Shown: positions 17,346 to 25,800 of the stretch, one piece after another | Position numbering within the stretch: the stretch's first letter is position 1 | How the letters are laid out: each line of letters opens with the position of its first letter | From: JAWPMT01 sp965227935 | Lineage (GTDB): Bacteria; Bacteroidota; Bacteroidia; Cytophagales; Cyclobacteriaceae | DNA: 64,000 nt | Direction: 5' to 3' | NCBI GenBank assembly: GCA_965227935.1 | Contig: CBDDGS010000043.1 | Coordinates: 806,001-870,000, forward strand | The notes under the pieces: model-generated | Told to the model about the DNA's origin: nothing | What the model saw: the letters and a program-made list of their open reading frames with translations, nothing else | Databases searched by the model: none | Translations under genes and position numbers: made by a program

Positions 17346-19967
17346 CTATTCGTACCTCAGATTGGTTGCGGGGTTTGTTCTAACAACATTCGAGGTTTGC
17401 CAGAAGATAAATATTGAGCCCACCAAGAATAAAAACAGTACACTAGCAAAGATCTCAAGGAAGCCCACACCCAAGCCGTACCGAATCAGGAAGTACAGGA
17501 ACAACTTGTCATAAAACAGATAGGAAACCGGAACGGCAATCAGGGCAGAGTAACCTATCAGTCGGATAAAATCCCGAGCCAGCAACAAGTGGATCCCGGA
17601 TACCGATGCTCCCATGATTTTACGGATGGCAATTTCCTTGGTACGATTCTCGGTAGTATAGGACACCATCCCCAATAGACCCAGGCAGGAAATGACAACG
17701 GCAAGTGTACCCAGGTAGCTGAAGATCTTGATCTGAGCCCTAAGGAAGCTATACGACTTCTCGATTTCATCATCGAGGAACGTGGCTTCAAAAGGCACCT
17801 CCTGATCGATCGACTGCCAGATCATTTCCAAATTGACGAGCGTATGCTGGATGTCCATGGACTGCACAGTCAGCAAAGCATATCTCGAATGATCGAGGGA
17901 CTGTCGAAAAACCATGGGCTGGATCTGCTCGCTCAGTGGTTCAAAATGCAAGTCCTTGAGGATCCCTTCGATGCGTGCATGGGTTCCATCCGCCATGGTA
18001 AACGTCAACGAGTCCTCCGTCCCTTCAAAGACGGCCATCGAGCGCAGAAACTGCTCATTGACCAGCACACTTTCCTGATTCTTGGTGGAAGTGGCGAGCA
18101 AGTCATCTGAACCCCATGCAAGCTCCATCTTCAACTGGCTCACAAGGTTGTCGCCAATGAACACCTCTACAACACTGAGGGTGTCCTTCGAATTAGGCGT
18201 GACCTCCACCTGCTGATTGATAGGAATGCCGGGCAAGTGCGAACTGGTGGTAATCGCGGATACATCTGGATGATTGGCCAATTCGACAATGGCTATCTGC
18301 TTGTTCTGCCCATGAAAAGGAATCGTCAGCACCTGCTCGGATTGGAAGCCATGGCTTTCATTGAACACATGCCGATACTGTCGGGCCAGCGTCGCAATAC
18401 CGATGATAAAGAACATGGATAATCCAAATTGCGCCACAAACAACCCCTTCTTGATACCGGACACTGAGGCTGATCGATTCGTTCCGGCTCCCTTAAGCGA
18501 ATCCGCCGGACTGAGTCTTGAGAAGTACAGCGCGGGAAACAAGCCTGCGACCAAGCCGATAATTAACGCAAAAGCGACGAACACCGCGATGACAGGCCAC
18601 CCAATCGTGGTATCCAATACCTCGGCAGCTATCACCATCAAAAGGAATTCTCGTTGGAGAGGTATGAAGATCAAAATAGAGCCGATGAGAGACAGCAGCG
18701 TCATGATCACCGTCTCGGTGATGAACTGTATCTTGATCTGTTGCTTCCGGGCCCCGACCACCTTCCGAATGCCGATCTCCTTCGCCCGTTTCAGGGCCCG
18801 GGCGATCGATAGATTCGTGTAGTTGAATATTGCCGGAACGAGTATCACCATACCAATGAAGAGAAAAAAGATCATGGAGGGGTAGTCCCACCCGATACCT
18901 ATGGCATTGTGAATGTTCCAGCGCGGTACCACCTGGTCGAGCACGACCGCCTCCAGCCCGACACCTATCTCGGGGTTGTACTCCGCGGCTAGATCCGCTG
19001 TCTGAGCCAGCGCATTGCTCAGCGTGGTCGCTTCCACACCAGGCTCTAACAGCAAGTAGAGGTAGTGATTACGGAATCGCTGCCAATCTTCAGCGCGCTG
19101 AACGATCGTGGGTGTCATAGTCAGCTGTGACGTCAACACCTGAAAGTACATGTGTGTCTGTTTGAGGTCCGCCATCACGCCAGTGACGGTAAAGGATCCC
19201 TCTTCGGTTTCCAGGACCTTGCCCATCGGATCGGTATCCCTAAAGAGCTTGTCGGCAACCGCTTGGGTAATGACCATCGTATTGGGGCGGGCAAGTGCCG
19301 TGGCGGGATCGCCCTGGAGTAGTGGGAAACTAAAGACCTGAAGGAATTGGGGATCGACATAGTATCCATGGAAGTCCAGCAAGTGTCCGTGGTGTTTGAC
19401 CTCCGGGCGAAATCCGGTCCGAATCTCGATGGCAGCTTCCACGAACGGATACTCCGCCTCCATATGCTCACCTAATGCAGGAAATGTAGAGCCGTAGACG
19501 GAGGAGCCCTCCTCATCTGCAATGGCTGTATTGATCTGATAGATCCGATCCTTATGTGTGTGAAATTCATCTGACTGAATGATCGCAACCGAAATGGATA
19601 GCGCCAGTAAACACACGGACATACCCAGGGCGAGACCCACGATATTAAGGCTTGTGAATAGCTTGTGCTTCCAGAAGTTGCGCACAGCGATCTTGGTATA
19701 GTTATGCAGCATGCCGAAGGATCCTTGGGAATAATAAGCCGACAATGCCATCGAACGCCGGCGACTCCGAAGAGCATACGAGAAGCAAATGGAGAACGTG
19801 TGACGCCAATAGTACCATCTCGCTCGAAGTAATCCCTTGTCCCTGACCATCTCGGCAAATCCTTCTTCAAGATCGCCCATCAGATCTTCGATATCCGCCA
19901 TGCCAGCGAACTGACTCAATAGCCACGACGCAAAACACGGTGGAGTGGAGTTGTGCTTTGGGTTCAT
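17346..19967 (-). CDS. ABC transporter permease (FtsX/MacB-like) with permease-prefix domain
   Basis: 873 residues. The first ~90 (ASWLLSQFAGMADIEDLMGD, then DKGLLRARWYYWRHTFS) are the 'permease prefix' domain found in Cytophagales; then come two MacB_PCD-FtsX modules: helix LFTSLNIVGLALGMSVCLLA, a periplasmic domain, RALKRAKEIGIRKVVGARKQ, a mid linker, and a second FtsX set with NRTKEIAIRKIMGASVSG. It overlaps the PadR gene upstream by 4 bp (ATGA), so the two are translationally coupled. No ATP-binding subunit is adjacent. Substrate unknown; the family includes exporters and mechanotransducers. Confidence 0.9.
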   Translation of the reverse strand: MNPKHNSTPPCFASWLLSQFAGMADIEDLMGDLEEGFAEMVRDKGLLRARWYYWRHTFSICFSYALRSRRRSMALSAYYSQGSFGMLHNYTKIAVRNFWKHKLFTSLNIVGLALGMSVCLLALSISVAIIQSDEFHTHKDRIYQINTAIADEEGSSVYGSTFPALGEHMEAEYPFVEAAIEIRTGFRPEVKHHGHLLDFHGYYVDPQFLQVFSFPLLQGDPATALARPNTMVITQAVADKLFRDTDPMGKVLETEEGSFTVTGVMADLKQTHMYFQVLTSQLTMTPTIVQRAEDWQRFRNHYLYLLLEPGVEATTLSNALAQTADLAAEYNPEIGVGLEAVVLDQVVPRWNIHNAIGIGWDYPSMIFFLFIGMVILVPAIFNYTNLSIARALKRAKEIGIRKVVGARKQQIKIQFITETVIMTLLSLIGSILIFIPLQREFLLMVIAAEVLDTTIGWPVIAVFVAFALIIGLVAGLFPALYFSRLSPADSLKGAGTNRSASVSGIKKGLFVAQFGLSMFFIIGIATLARQYRHVFNESHGFQSEQVLTIPFHGQNKQIAIVELANHPDVSAITTSSHLPGIPINQQVEVTPNSKDTLSVVEVFIGDNLVSQLKMELAWGSDDLLATSTKNQESVLVNEQFLRSMAVFEGTEDSLTFTMADGTHARIEGILKDLHFEPLSEQIQPMVFRQSLDHSRYALLTVQSMDIQHTLVNLEMIWQSIDQEVPFEATFLDDEIEKSYSFLRAQIKIFSYLGTLAVVISCLGLLGMVSYTTENRTKEIAIRKIMGASVSGIHLLLARDFIRLIGYSALIAVPVSYLFYDKLFLYFLIRYGLGVGFLEIFASVLFLFLVGSIFIFWQTSNVVRTNPATNLRYE

Positions 19968-20290
19968 TCTGGTGATAGGCTAATCTTGGTGTTGGACCAT
20001 AGATCATCCCTCAGTGACTTCATGTCGTTGAGGGCAGTAATCGCACTCTGCGTGAGTTCAAAGTATCGCTTCCTTCGACCTCCACGCTCTTTTGTCGGTT
20101 CCCCCAGGTAGGAAGTGATATAGCCCTTCTCCTCCAGGCGTGTCAGTGTCGAGTGTAGCGCGCCGATGCTCAAATTACGATTTGTACGCTCATTAATCGC
20201 CCGAAGCACCCCTTGACCATATGCGTCTGATCCCAGGTTGGCAATCGTGAGTAGCACGAGCTCTTCGAATTCCCCAAGGTATCCTTTCAT
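19964..20290 (-). CDS. PadR-family transcriptional regulator
   Basis: 108 residues with a winged helix: EFEELVLLTIANLGSDAYGQ, GALHSTLTRLEEKGYITSYL and the wing GGRRKRYFELTQSA. PadR proteins usually repress neighbouring transporter genes (family knowledge). Four-base overlap with the ABC permease indicates joint expression. A perfect -7 box lies at 20328-20335. Confidence 0.92.
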   Translation of the reverse strand: MKGYLGEFEELVLLTIANLGSDAYGQGVLRAINERTNRNLSIGALHSTLTRLEEKGYITSYLGEPTKERGGRRKRYFELTQSAITALNDMKSLRDDLWSNTKISLSPE

Positions 20291-20327
20291 TGTATCTTTC
20301 TACTTTTCAGAGGATATGTACGAGGGC

Positions 20328-20335
20328 CAAAGATA
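20328..20335 (-). promoter_or_regulatory. Bacteroidota -7 box for the PadR-permease operon
   Basis: TATCTTTG on the minus strand matches TAnnTTTG exactly, 38 nt upstream of the PadR ATG. No clear -33 TTTG is seen. Confidence 0.5.
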
Positions 20336-20426
20336 TATGTTTCTATTTTTAAGAATAAATAATTTGAGATAGTTGGGAGGGCCAAAATTTCGGATATTTA
20401 AACCCTATCAAATAAAACACCCTAGG

Positions 20427-20936
20427 ATGGCCCTCAAAGAAAAGCTTGCTAAGGAATTCAAGACTGTCTTTTTCACCTCCCTTTACTTTCTGCTATGGTT
20501 CAGTGCGATGATCCTGATCAAGACGCTCCTTCTAAGGGAGTATGAAATCAAATTTTATGGCTTTGCCTCAGCCGTCGTGGCGGCGCTGGCAATAGCCAAG
20601 GTCGTGCTGGTCCTGGAGTACGTACCCATCAAATACACCGAAGACAAGCCCGCCTGGCAGGAGGTGCTTGTGCGAACGATCCTGTATATGATCGGAGCCT
20701 TCGTATTTATCGCTTTGGAAAAAGCCTTCCATGCCCGTCATGAATATGGGAGTATGTTGGGCGCCTTTGCCAATATGGGTGACATGATCAACACCTACCA
20801 CCTGTGGGTGAACATCCTCAACATCGGTGGTGCCATCCTGCTCTTCAACATCTGGTCGGTCGTGAAAATGCACTACGGCAAGGGCATATTCATTCAACTC
20901 ATGGCGGCCCCCCTACCCCAGGATCCGAAGACCTAA
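20427..20936 (+). CDS. Four-helix membrane protein of unknown function
   Basis: 169 residues from the ATG at 20427 (MALKEKLAKEFKTVFF). Four hydrophobic helices can be seen: FFTSLYFLLWFSAMILIKTL, ASAVVAALAIAKVVLVLEYV, VRTILYMIGAFVFIALEKAF and WVNILNIGGAILLFNIWSVV. No signal peptide and no conserved motif I recognise. It is divergent from PadR and its stop overlaps the convergent anti-sigma-like gene by 4 bp. Confidence 0.7.
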   Translation: MALKEKLAKEFKTVFFTSLYFLLWFSAMILIKTLLLREYEIKFYGFASAVVAALAIAKVVLVLEYVPIKYTEDKPAWQEVLVRTILYMIGAFVFIALEKAFHARHEYGSMLGAFANMGDMINTYHLWVNILNIGGAILLFNIWSVVKMHYGKGIFIQLMAAPLPQDPKT

Positions 20937-21553
20937 GTATCGGCCTCCTCCTCAAAGGCCCTGATTTTCTCTAAGGCGGCCTGTGAGTCCTTTAGTTTCT
21001 GGTTATATGATTTGTAAGCGTTTTGCCCAATGGAGGTAAACAAGAAAACCACCGCGACGAACATTGCTGCTGTGATCATCAGTTGTCGTTTGTTGCCGTA
21101 GATATCAACCCCGGCAATCGCCCAGAGTCCGGCTGGTGTCACCGTGAAACACCAAAGGATCGTCACTGTCATGTCAGCATTGAGTGATTTGATGGAATGG
21201 AGGCGAAACTGCTCGATCACCTTTTGCCATTGCACAATACTCATTCGGTCCTGATCCGCAGGACGCTTTATCGCCAGGTGATGAACAAAGGACCACAGCA
21301 TAGCCATGGACCCAATGAATGCCGGAATGCTGTATATCCATTGATCCAAAATACTGATAGCAACCCAAAGTGAAATAGCGCAATACACCAACGCCATATT
21401 GCGTCCTGCAATGGATAGCTTCAATAGCTTGTGAAATTCGTCCAGGGCTTTATCCAACTTCATTTCTCGCAGGAGTTTTTCGTTGAGGTTCACCCGAGCT
21501 TTGAGCAGCTCATTTTCCTTCTTCCATTGTTCTTGCAAATCCGATAATTCCAT
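20933..21553 (-). CDS. Membrane protein paired with an ECF sigma factor (possible anti-sigma or modulator)
   Basis: 206 residues. The N-terminal ~50 residues are a charged, probably coiled segment (LSDLQEQWKKENELLKARVN); helices follow at NMALVYCAISLWVAISILD, IPAFIGSMAMLWSFVHHLA, TVTILWCFTVTPAGLWAIAG and MITAAMFVAVVFLFTSIG. It starts 3 nt after the sigma-factor stop, so the pair is one operon. The cytoplasmic N-terminus next to a sigma gene suggests an anti-sigma role, but no named anti-sigma motif is seen. Confidence 0.7.
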   Translation of the reverse strand: MELSDLQEQWKKENELLKARVNLNEKLLREMKLDKALDEFHKLLKLSIAGRNMALVYCAISLWVAISILDQWIYSIPAFIGSMAMLWSFVHHLAIKRPADQDRMSIVQWQKVIEQFRLHSIKSLNADMTVTILWCFTVTPAGLWAIAGVDIYGNKRQLMITAAMFVAVVFLFTSIGQNAYKSYNQKLKDSQAALEKIRAFEEEADT

Positions 21554-21556
21554 GAC

Positions 21557-22078
21557 CTAGTGATTCATTGCTTGTTGAAATTTCTCCCGCAATACGATTT
21601 TGATCCGGCCAATTTTGGTACCCACATTAGACTCTGAGATTCCGAGTATTTGGGCAATCTCTTTGTGGCTCTTCTCCTCGAGATAGAGAATCATCAATGC
21701 CTTGTTGAGCTCATCCAATTGGCTGATAAATGTGTGGAGGAGTTTCGATTGTTCCGTGACAACACCTGATTGATCCTGTCCTTCAGAGAGTCCAAAAATC
21801 GACTCATTCAATGGCTCTAGTTGATCTTGGCGCCTCGACTCTTTTCTCAAATGAGAGATCGCTGTGTTCAAAGCCACGCGGTAGATCCAAGTTGACAGTT
21901 TGTAGTCTGAATCAAAGCTTTTTAACGACCTCCAGATTTGAATCGCGATCTCCTGCTCCAAGTCCTTCTTGTCCTCGTCATCCCGGGCGTACAAGGTGAC
22001 GATCTTATACAACAAGGCTTTGTGCTCGTTGAGGATATCGACCAATTGCTGCTTTGATTGCGTCACAGTTTCTCCCAT
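21557..22078 (-). CDS. ECF-type RNA polymerase sigma factor
   Basis: 173 residues with sigma-70 region 2 (DKKDLEQEIAIQIWRSLKSF, then LSTWIYRVALNTAISHLRKE) and region 4 (LDELNKALMILYLEEKSHKE, then IAQILGISESNVGTKIGRIK). No region 3 or 1.1, hence ECF. Together with the membrane protein downstream it probably forms a cell-surface signalling pair. Its upstream region contains the degenerate glycosidase fragment (22102-22236). Confidence 0.92.
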   Translation of the reverse strand: MGETVTQSKQQLVDILNEHKALLYKIVTLYARDDEDKKDLEQEIAIQIWRSLKSFDSDYKLSTWIYRVALNTAISHLRKESRRQDQLEPLNESIFGLSEGQDQSGVVTEQSKLLHTFISQLDELNKALMILYLEEKSHKEIAQILGISESNVGTKIGRIKIVLREKFQQAMNH

Positions 22079-22101
22079 TACTCAGTTAGTGATTCGCACC
22101 A

Positions 22102-22236
22102 GGAGCAGAATAATCACAAAAGGCTCCTAGATTTTTTCAGCGATCAGCACTGCCGGCGCAAACGGCGGCTCCAAACTCCCGCCCGCGGTGCCTCGGCCTT
22201 GTCCGATTTCTCGGCAGTCTTTGGGTTCTCAAACCA
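22102..22236 (-). pseudogene. Degenerate duplicate of the glycosidase 3' end
   Basis: This 135-bp stretch is a diverged direct repeat of 22878-23010, the 3' end and terminator of the glycosidase gene. On the minus strand it still reads NPKTAEKSDKAEAPRAGV, against NPKTAEKSGKAEVPPGGG in the intact copy, then goes out of frame. Its right end meets the left REP hairpin of the RAYT unit. Non-functional relic. Confidence 0.8.
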
Positions 22237-22257
22237 AGGTGCGTGTCTCCACGCACC
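22234..22257 (+). repeat. REP hairpin, left
   Basis: GGTGCGTG, loop TCTC, CACGCACC: a perfect 8-bp stem, preceded by CCAA. It lies 4 bp from the transposase stop and is the inverted partner of the right hairpin. Confidence 0.8.
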
Positions 22258-22261
22258 TCCG

Positions 22262-22801
22262 TCAATACTCCTCTCCCACATGTTGGAGAAAATCGAATCT
22301 TGACACACCCTCTTCGTAATATTGACACGATGAATATTCATAATCGATAGGATCGTCCACCAACGACCATGCTTTTGACACCGGATTTGCATGAATATAG
22401 TCAAGCTTTTGCATGGCGATTTTGCTATCATACAATTCAATGGCCAAAGGGTCACGCTGCCAAAATTCATGAGCCTTGTTGCTAGCTGTTACACGAAAGT
22501 TTCTTAAACCTTCATTAGAAATTCTCTTCATAAATTCATGAGCAGTGAATTTCAAAAAGGATCCGCTCGGCATCTCCTTCCCATTCTTCTTTTTGATCCT
22601 CCAAATGAGGTGTACGTGGTTTGGCATGATAACAAATCCGAAGATGTCAATAAGGTTTTGACTTGATAAATAGGAAAGTGAGTTTACAATTATCTCCTTT
22701 TGGTCATCAGGAAGCAAAAGTCTTTGCCAGTTGTTGATCGTCGCCGTCCAAAAATAAATCAGGCCAAGTTCCATGTAGGAGTTGCGTCGATCCAAGTCCA
22801 T
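22262..22801 (-). CDS. REP-associated tyrosine transposase (RAYT, Y1_Tnp family)
   Basis: 179 residues. The HUH motif is FVIMPNHVHLIW and the tyrosine nucleophile lies in KLDYIHANPVSKAW, both diagnostic of the RAYT branch of IS200/IS605-type Y1 enzymes. ELGLIYFWTATINNWQRLLL is the usual start strand, so translation may begin at the second Met (residue 10). RAYTs process REP hairpins as single-stranded DNA and are usually single-copy domesticated genes (family knowledge). The frame is intact. Confidence 0.9.
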   Translation of the reverse strand: MDLDRRNSYMELGLIYFWTATINNWQRLLLPDDQKEIIVNSLSYLSSQNLIDIFGFVIMPNHVHLIWRIKKKNGKEMPSGSFLKFTAHEFMKRISNEGLRNFRVTASNKAHEFWQRDPLAIELYDSKIAMQKLDYIHANPVSKAWSLVDDPIDYEYSSCQYYEEGVSRFDFLQHVGEEY

Positions 22802-22854
22802 TTAGTCAAGATAATACAGGAGTAAGTCGAAATCTCTTAAGAGACATTAAAAAT

Positions 22855-22878
22855 GGTTCGTGAGGACACGAACCTTGG
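22855..22878 (-). repeat. REP hairpin, right
   Basis: GGTTCGTG, loop AGGA, CACGAACC, followed by TTGG: on the minus strand it reads CCAAGGTTCGTGTCCT then CACGAACC, the same design as the left hairpin. Perfect 8-bp stem. Confidence 0.8.
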
Positions 22879-23010
22879 GAGCAGAATAATCACAAAAGGC
22901 TCCTAGATTTTTTCAGCGATCAGCACTGCCGGCGCGAAAGGCGGTTCAAAACCGCCGCCAGGAGGTACCTCGGCCTTGCCCGATTTCTCAGCGGTCTTTG
23001 GGTTGAACCA
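22878..23010. repeat. Direct repeat copy B (functional glycosidase 3' end)
   Basis: Aligns with 22102-22236 from GGAGCAGAATAATC to CTTTGGGTT. It includes the last ~35 codons of the glycosidase and a GGAGC/GCTCC stem around its stop that may act as terminator. It begins exactly where the right REP ends. Confidence 0.8.
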
Positions 23011-24546
23011 GTGGTATTGGAACCCCTCAGTTCCTTGAACGGTGAATGCCTCCCCAGACGGAGCATATGCCACATAAAGCTGATCCTCCTTCGCCAATAA
23101 CAGGGCGTCTCCACCATCGAGCAAGTCCGGCCGTTTTTCAATGTCGGTTAGATCATACGAGCCGAGAGCCTTGCCCACATAGCCCACATAGGTGGATCCC
23201 TCAAGATCCATGGCGCCGCGCCAAGAGAGCGGCTGCGTGGCCCAATCCGTCCAGCCTTCTTCATCATCGGTCACCTTCCACTGCCATAGCCCTGCGGCGC
23301 CATAAACAACTCCCATTGTGCCCCCAGACATCAACTGCATCCAGGCTTCCTCACCCTGCCACCAGCCCAGGCCATTCTTCCCGCCGTTCATTCCCTCATA
23401 AGTGGGTTCTCCATTGGCGACCGCCTTCGTGGGCAGGTTGTCGTACATCCTCTCCACCTTGTGATAGAGATGTTCCGCATTGTGGCCCGTCTGTGCCCAC
23501 TGGAAGTCGAGCCACTCCTTGTCCTGGTGGATCTTGTTTTCATGCAGACACCGAAACAATGAGTCGCGCTTGCCCCACTCGGGTACGTAGTCATCGCAAG
23601 GATTATAATGGAAGCCTGTCGGCTGTTCGTAGGCGTCCCACTCTTCCAGCATGGCCCCACCCTCGGCAATGCCAGCATTCCTCGCGCCGCCATCACCGGA
23701 GATCAACCAAATCGCAGGTCGAGCACCGTAACGGGCATTGAGGTACTTGACGTATCTGACATATTCCTCCGCTACAATGGCATCACCCAAGACTTGCAAG
23801 CCCTTCCACCCAAAGCCGTGGAAAATGGGTTGGAACACAGGGACAATCCCATGATCCAGCAAGATGCCTGAGAGCGTATCCAATGTCTGGAAGTAGGAGG
23901 GCACCAGTTGCTTGATGTGACCATCCTGCAGGTCCTCAAAACCGCGGGCAAAGCCAAGCGGAGTATCTCGGGCGTTGGGGCCTTCGGCATTCATGTCAGG
24001 CTGCACGGACATGAGAAGCGCGGTATTGTAGCCCTTCGCTTGTCGGTCTGCCGCATAGGTCTTCACCTGGTCCTGAGTCGCTCGCCACGGTAATGCCCAC
24101 GGAGTGTCGCCTACCACAAGGAATGACGTACCATCATGATGCATGGCATTCCGTTTCCCGGGAGACATCTTTAGTGGTCCGTGAATAACAAACGGATCGT
24201 CCCCTCCATACGGCGTCGCCTGGATGGAACCCACTTGCCCGTGTAGCCCGCTATCCTCCTCATTGCTGGCATAAGACTGCCAGGTCCAAAGGGAATTATC
24301 ATCTGGTGGTGCAAAGCGTACCTTCCATGTCCGACCTCCATCCCAAAAAGCTGGTCGTCTGAGTTGATCCTTGCCATTGCTGAATACCGCCCATACCTCA
24401 ACATCGGTGTAGGGATTGTCATACTCACTTTGCGACTGAAGGGTAAGTTCAAAAGTCATCCATTGCTCGACAGTAGGCACCGGAGACTCGCAATGAGTAG
24501 TGATAAGAAGGACGAACAAGGTTAGGGATAGCAGTTTCGATTTCAT
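22903..24546 (-). CDS. Glycoside hydrolase with DUF5060 and apiosidase-like (DUF4038/GH140) domains
   Basis: About 547 residues from the ATG at 24546. MKSKLLSLTLFVLLITTHC is a signal peptide, perhaps a weak lipobox. DUF5060 beta domain: about residues 25-120 (VEVWAVFSNG, TWKVRFAPPDDNSLWTW); catalytic (beta/alpha)8 domain: about 130-460, opening FLVVGDTPWALPWRATQDQV, with ARYGARPAIWLISGDG and ANGEPTYEGMNGG; the C-terminal beta domain ends GFEPPFAPAVLIAEKI. GH140 members act on apiose-containing pectin (family knowledge); the actual substrate is not proven. The 3' end is duplicated across the RAYT unit. Divergent from the flavin monooxygenase gene. Confidence 0.85.
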   Translation of the reverse strand: MKSKLLSLTLFVLLITTHCESPVPTVEQWMTFELTLQSQSEYDNPYTDVEVWAVFSNGKDQLRRPAFWDGGRTWKVRFAPPDDNSLWTWQSYASNEEDSGLHGQVGSIQATPYGGDDPFVIHGPLKMSPGKRNAMHHDGTSFLVVGDTPWALPWRATQDQVKTYAADRQAKGYNTALLMSVQPDMNAEGPNARDTPLGFARGFEDLQDGHIKQLVPSYFQTLDTLSGILLDHGIVPVFQPIFHGFGWKGLQVLGDAIVAEEYVRYVKYLNARYGARPAIWLISGDGGARNAGIAEGGAMLEEWDAYEQPTGFHYNPCDDYVPEWGKRDSLFRCLHENKIHQDKEWLDFQWAQTGHNAEHLYHKVERMYDNLPTKAVANGEPTYEGMNGGKNGLGWWQGEEAWMQLMSGGTMGVVYGAAGLWQWKVTDDEEGWTDWATQPLSWRGAMDLEGSTYVGYVGKALGSYDLTDIEKRPDLLDGGDALLLAKEDQLYVAYAPSGEAFTVQGTEGFQYHWFNPKTAEKSGKAEVPPGGGFEPPFAPAVLIAEKI

Positions 24547-24633
24547 GTGGAAGCAACGGTAAATGGAGGCAAAGCCGGAACAGGACAAACGGCCCCGTTC
24601 AAATCGATTAGTTTAGGGCTGAATTTACTGGAA

Positions 24634-25797
24634 ATGTCTGAAGCAACTATCCCGATCCGTTCTGCCGACCTCGACGCGTCCGAGGTCGCGTGGTTTGCAC
24701 CCCTTTGTAATGGCGATGATGCCTTCCTGGGAGCACACGATCCCAGCTACAAAAGCTCGTGGGAGAACACCTCCCGCATCGTCGAAACCGCCGATCAGCT
24801 AGGATATCGGAATGTGCTGTGCCCCTCCTCCTATCAAGTCGGTCAAGACACACTGCCCTTCGTTTCAGCGGTAGGCCCTCGAACAAAAAATATCAACCTC
24901 CTCGCCGCAGTTCGCTGTGGCGAAGTACATCCCCCGATGTTGGGTCGAACCATCGCTACGATCGACCACATCTTGAAAGGCCGACTGACGATCAATATCA
25001 TTTCCTCAGACCTGCCAGGATCCATCCTACCCTCTGAGGCCCGCTATCAACGATCCAGGGAGGTGATTGAGATACTGAAGCAGGGGTGGACACAGGACCA
25101 CATCCAGTTCAAGGGAGATTTCTACGACATTGATTTGGGTACTACGGAGCCGGTAAAACCCTACCAGCAAAATGGAGGCCCTCTGCTGTACTTTGGCGGC
25201 TACTCTCCCAACGCCATCGATCTGTGCGCCGAGCACTGCGATGTGTACCTCATGTGGCCCGAGCCGGAGGACAAAATCCGCTCGCACATGGAGACGATGA
25301 GCGCGAAGGCTGCAGCCTATGGCCGCAAGGTAGACTTCGGTTTGCGGGTCCACGTCATTGTGCGAGAAACCGAAAGCGAGGCACGCGCTGCGGCCAGGCG
25401 ATTGATGTCAAAGATCGACGAAGAGCAAGGCAAGGAAATAAGAGAACTGGCACTGGATGCCAAGTCCTTTGGTGTCTCGCTACAACAAGCCAATAGGGAG
25501 GCATCGGACAATGAAGGCTTTGTCGAACCACACCTGTGGACCGAGATCGGCAAAGCGCGTTCGGGCTGCGGGGCGGCAATCGTTGGTGATCCAGATCAGG
25601 TGCTGCAAAAACTTAAGCGCTACGAAGCGATGGGTATCCGGGCCTTTATTCTCTCGGGGTACCCCCATTTGGATGAGTGCGAACTCTTCGCGAAATATGT
25701 TTTGCCGCAAATGAAGACTTGCTCCATGCCTGAGGTACAAGGACGCAAACCCAAAGAAGAACCCATGACCCCGCTTGCTGCCGGGCCAAGAAACTAA
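24634..25797 (+). CDS. LLM-class flavin-dependent monooxygenase (SsuD-like)
   Basis: 387 residues from the ATG at 24634; the longer frame overlaps the glycosidase promoter region. A bacterial luciferase-like TIM barrel: VAWFAPLCNGDDAFLG, AVGPRTKNINLLAAVRCGEV, TIATIDHILKGRLTINIISS and ARYQRSREVIEILKQGWTQD are typical of alkanesulfonate-monooxygenase relatives. Such enzymes use FMNH2 supplied by a separate reductase, which is not next to it. It ends 3 bp before the symporter gene, suggesting the symporter imports its substrate (inference). Confidence 0.85.
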   Translation: MSEATIPIRSADLDASEVAWFAPLCNGDDAFLGAHDPSYKSSWENTSRIVETADQLGYRNVLCPSSYQVGQDTLPFVSAVGPRTKNINLLAAVRCGEVHPPMLGRTIATIDHILKGRLTINIISSDLPGSILPSEARYQRSREVIEILKQGWTQDHIQFKGDFYDIDLGTTEPVKPYQQNGGPLLYFGGYSPNAIDLCAEHCDVYLMWPEPEDKIRSHMETMSAKAAAYGRKVDFGLRVHVIVRETESEARAAARRLMSKIDEEQGKEIRELALDAKSFGVSLQQANREASDNEGFVEPHLWTEIGKARSGCGAAIVGDPDQVLQKLKRYEAMGIRAFILSGYPHLDECELFAKYVLPQMKTCSMPEVQGRKPKEEPMTPLAAGPRN

Positions 25798-25800
25798 CCA

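Larger units (their letters stand above)
22234..22878 (-). mobile_element. REP-RAYT unit (transposase flanked by inverted REP hairpins)
   Basis: A single HUH transposase gene lies between two 24-bp REP-like hairpins in opposite orientation: left CCAAGGTGCGTGTCTC plus CACGCACC (22234-22257), right the complement of CCAAGGTTCGTGTCCT plus CACGAACC (22855-22878). The unit is bracketed precisely by the 134-bp direct repeats described separately. Confidence 0.8.

Noticed and set aside
22144..22470. 108-residue open frame overlapping the RAYT gene
   Set aside because: It is a wrong-frame reading of the transposase joined to the decayed glycosidase fragment.
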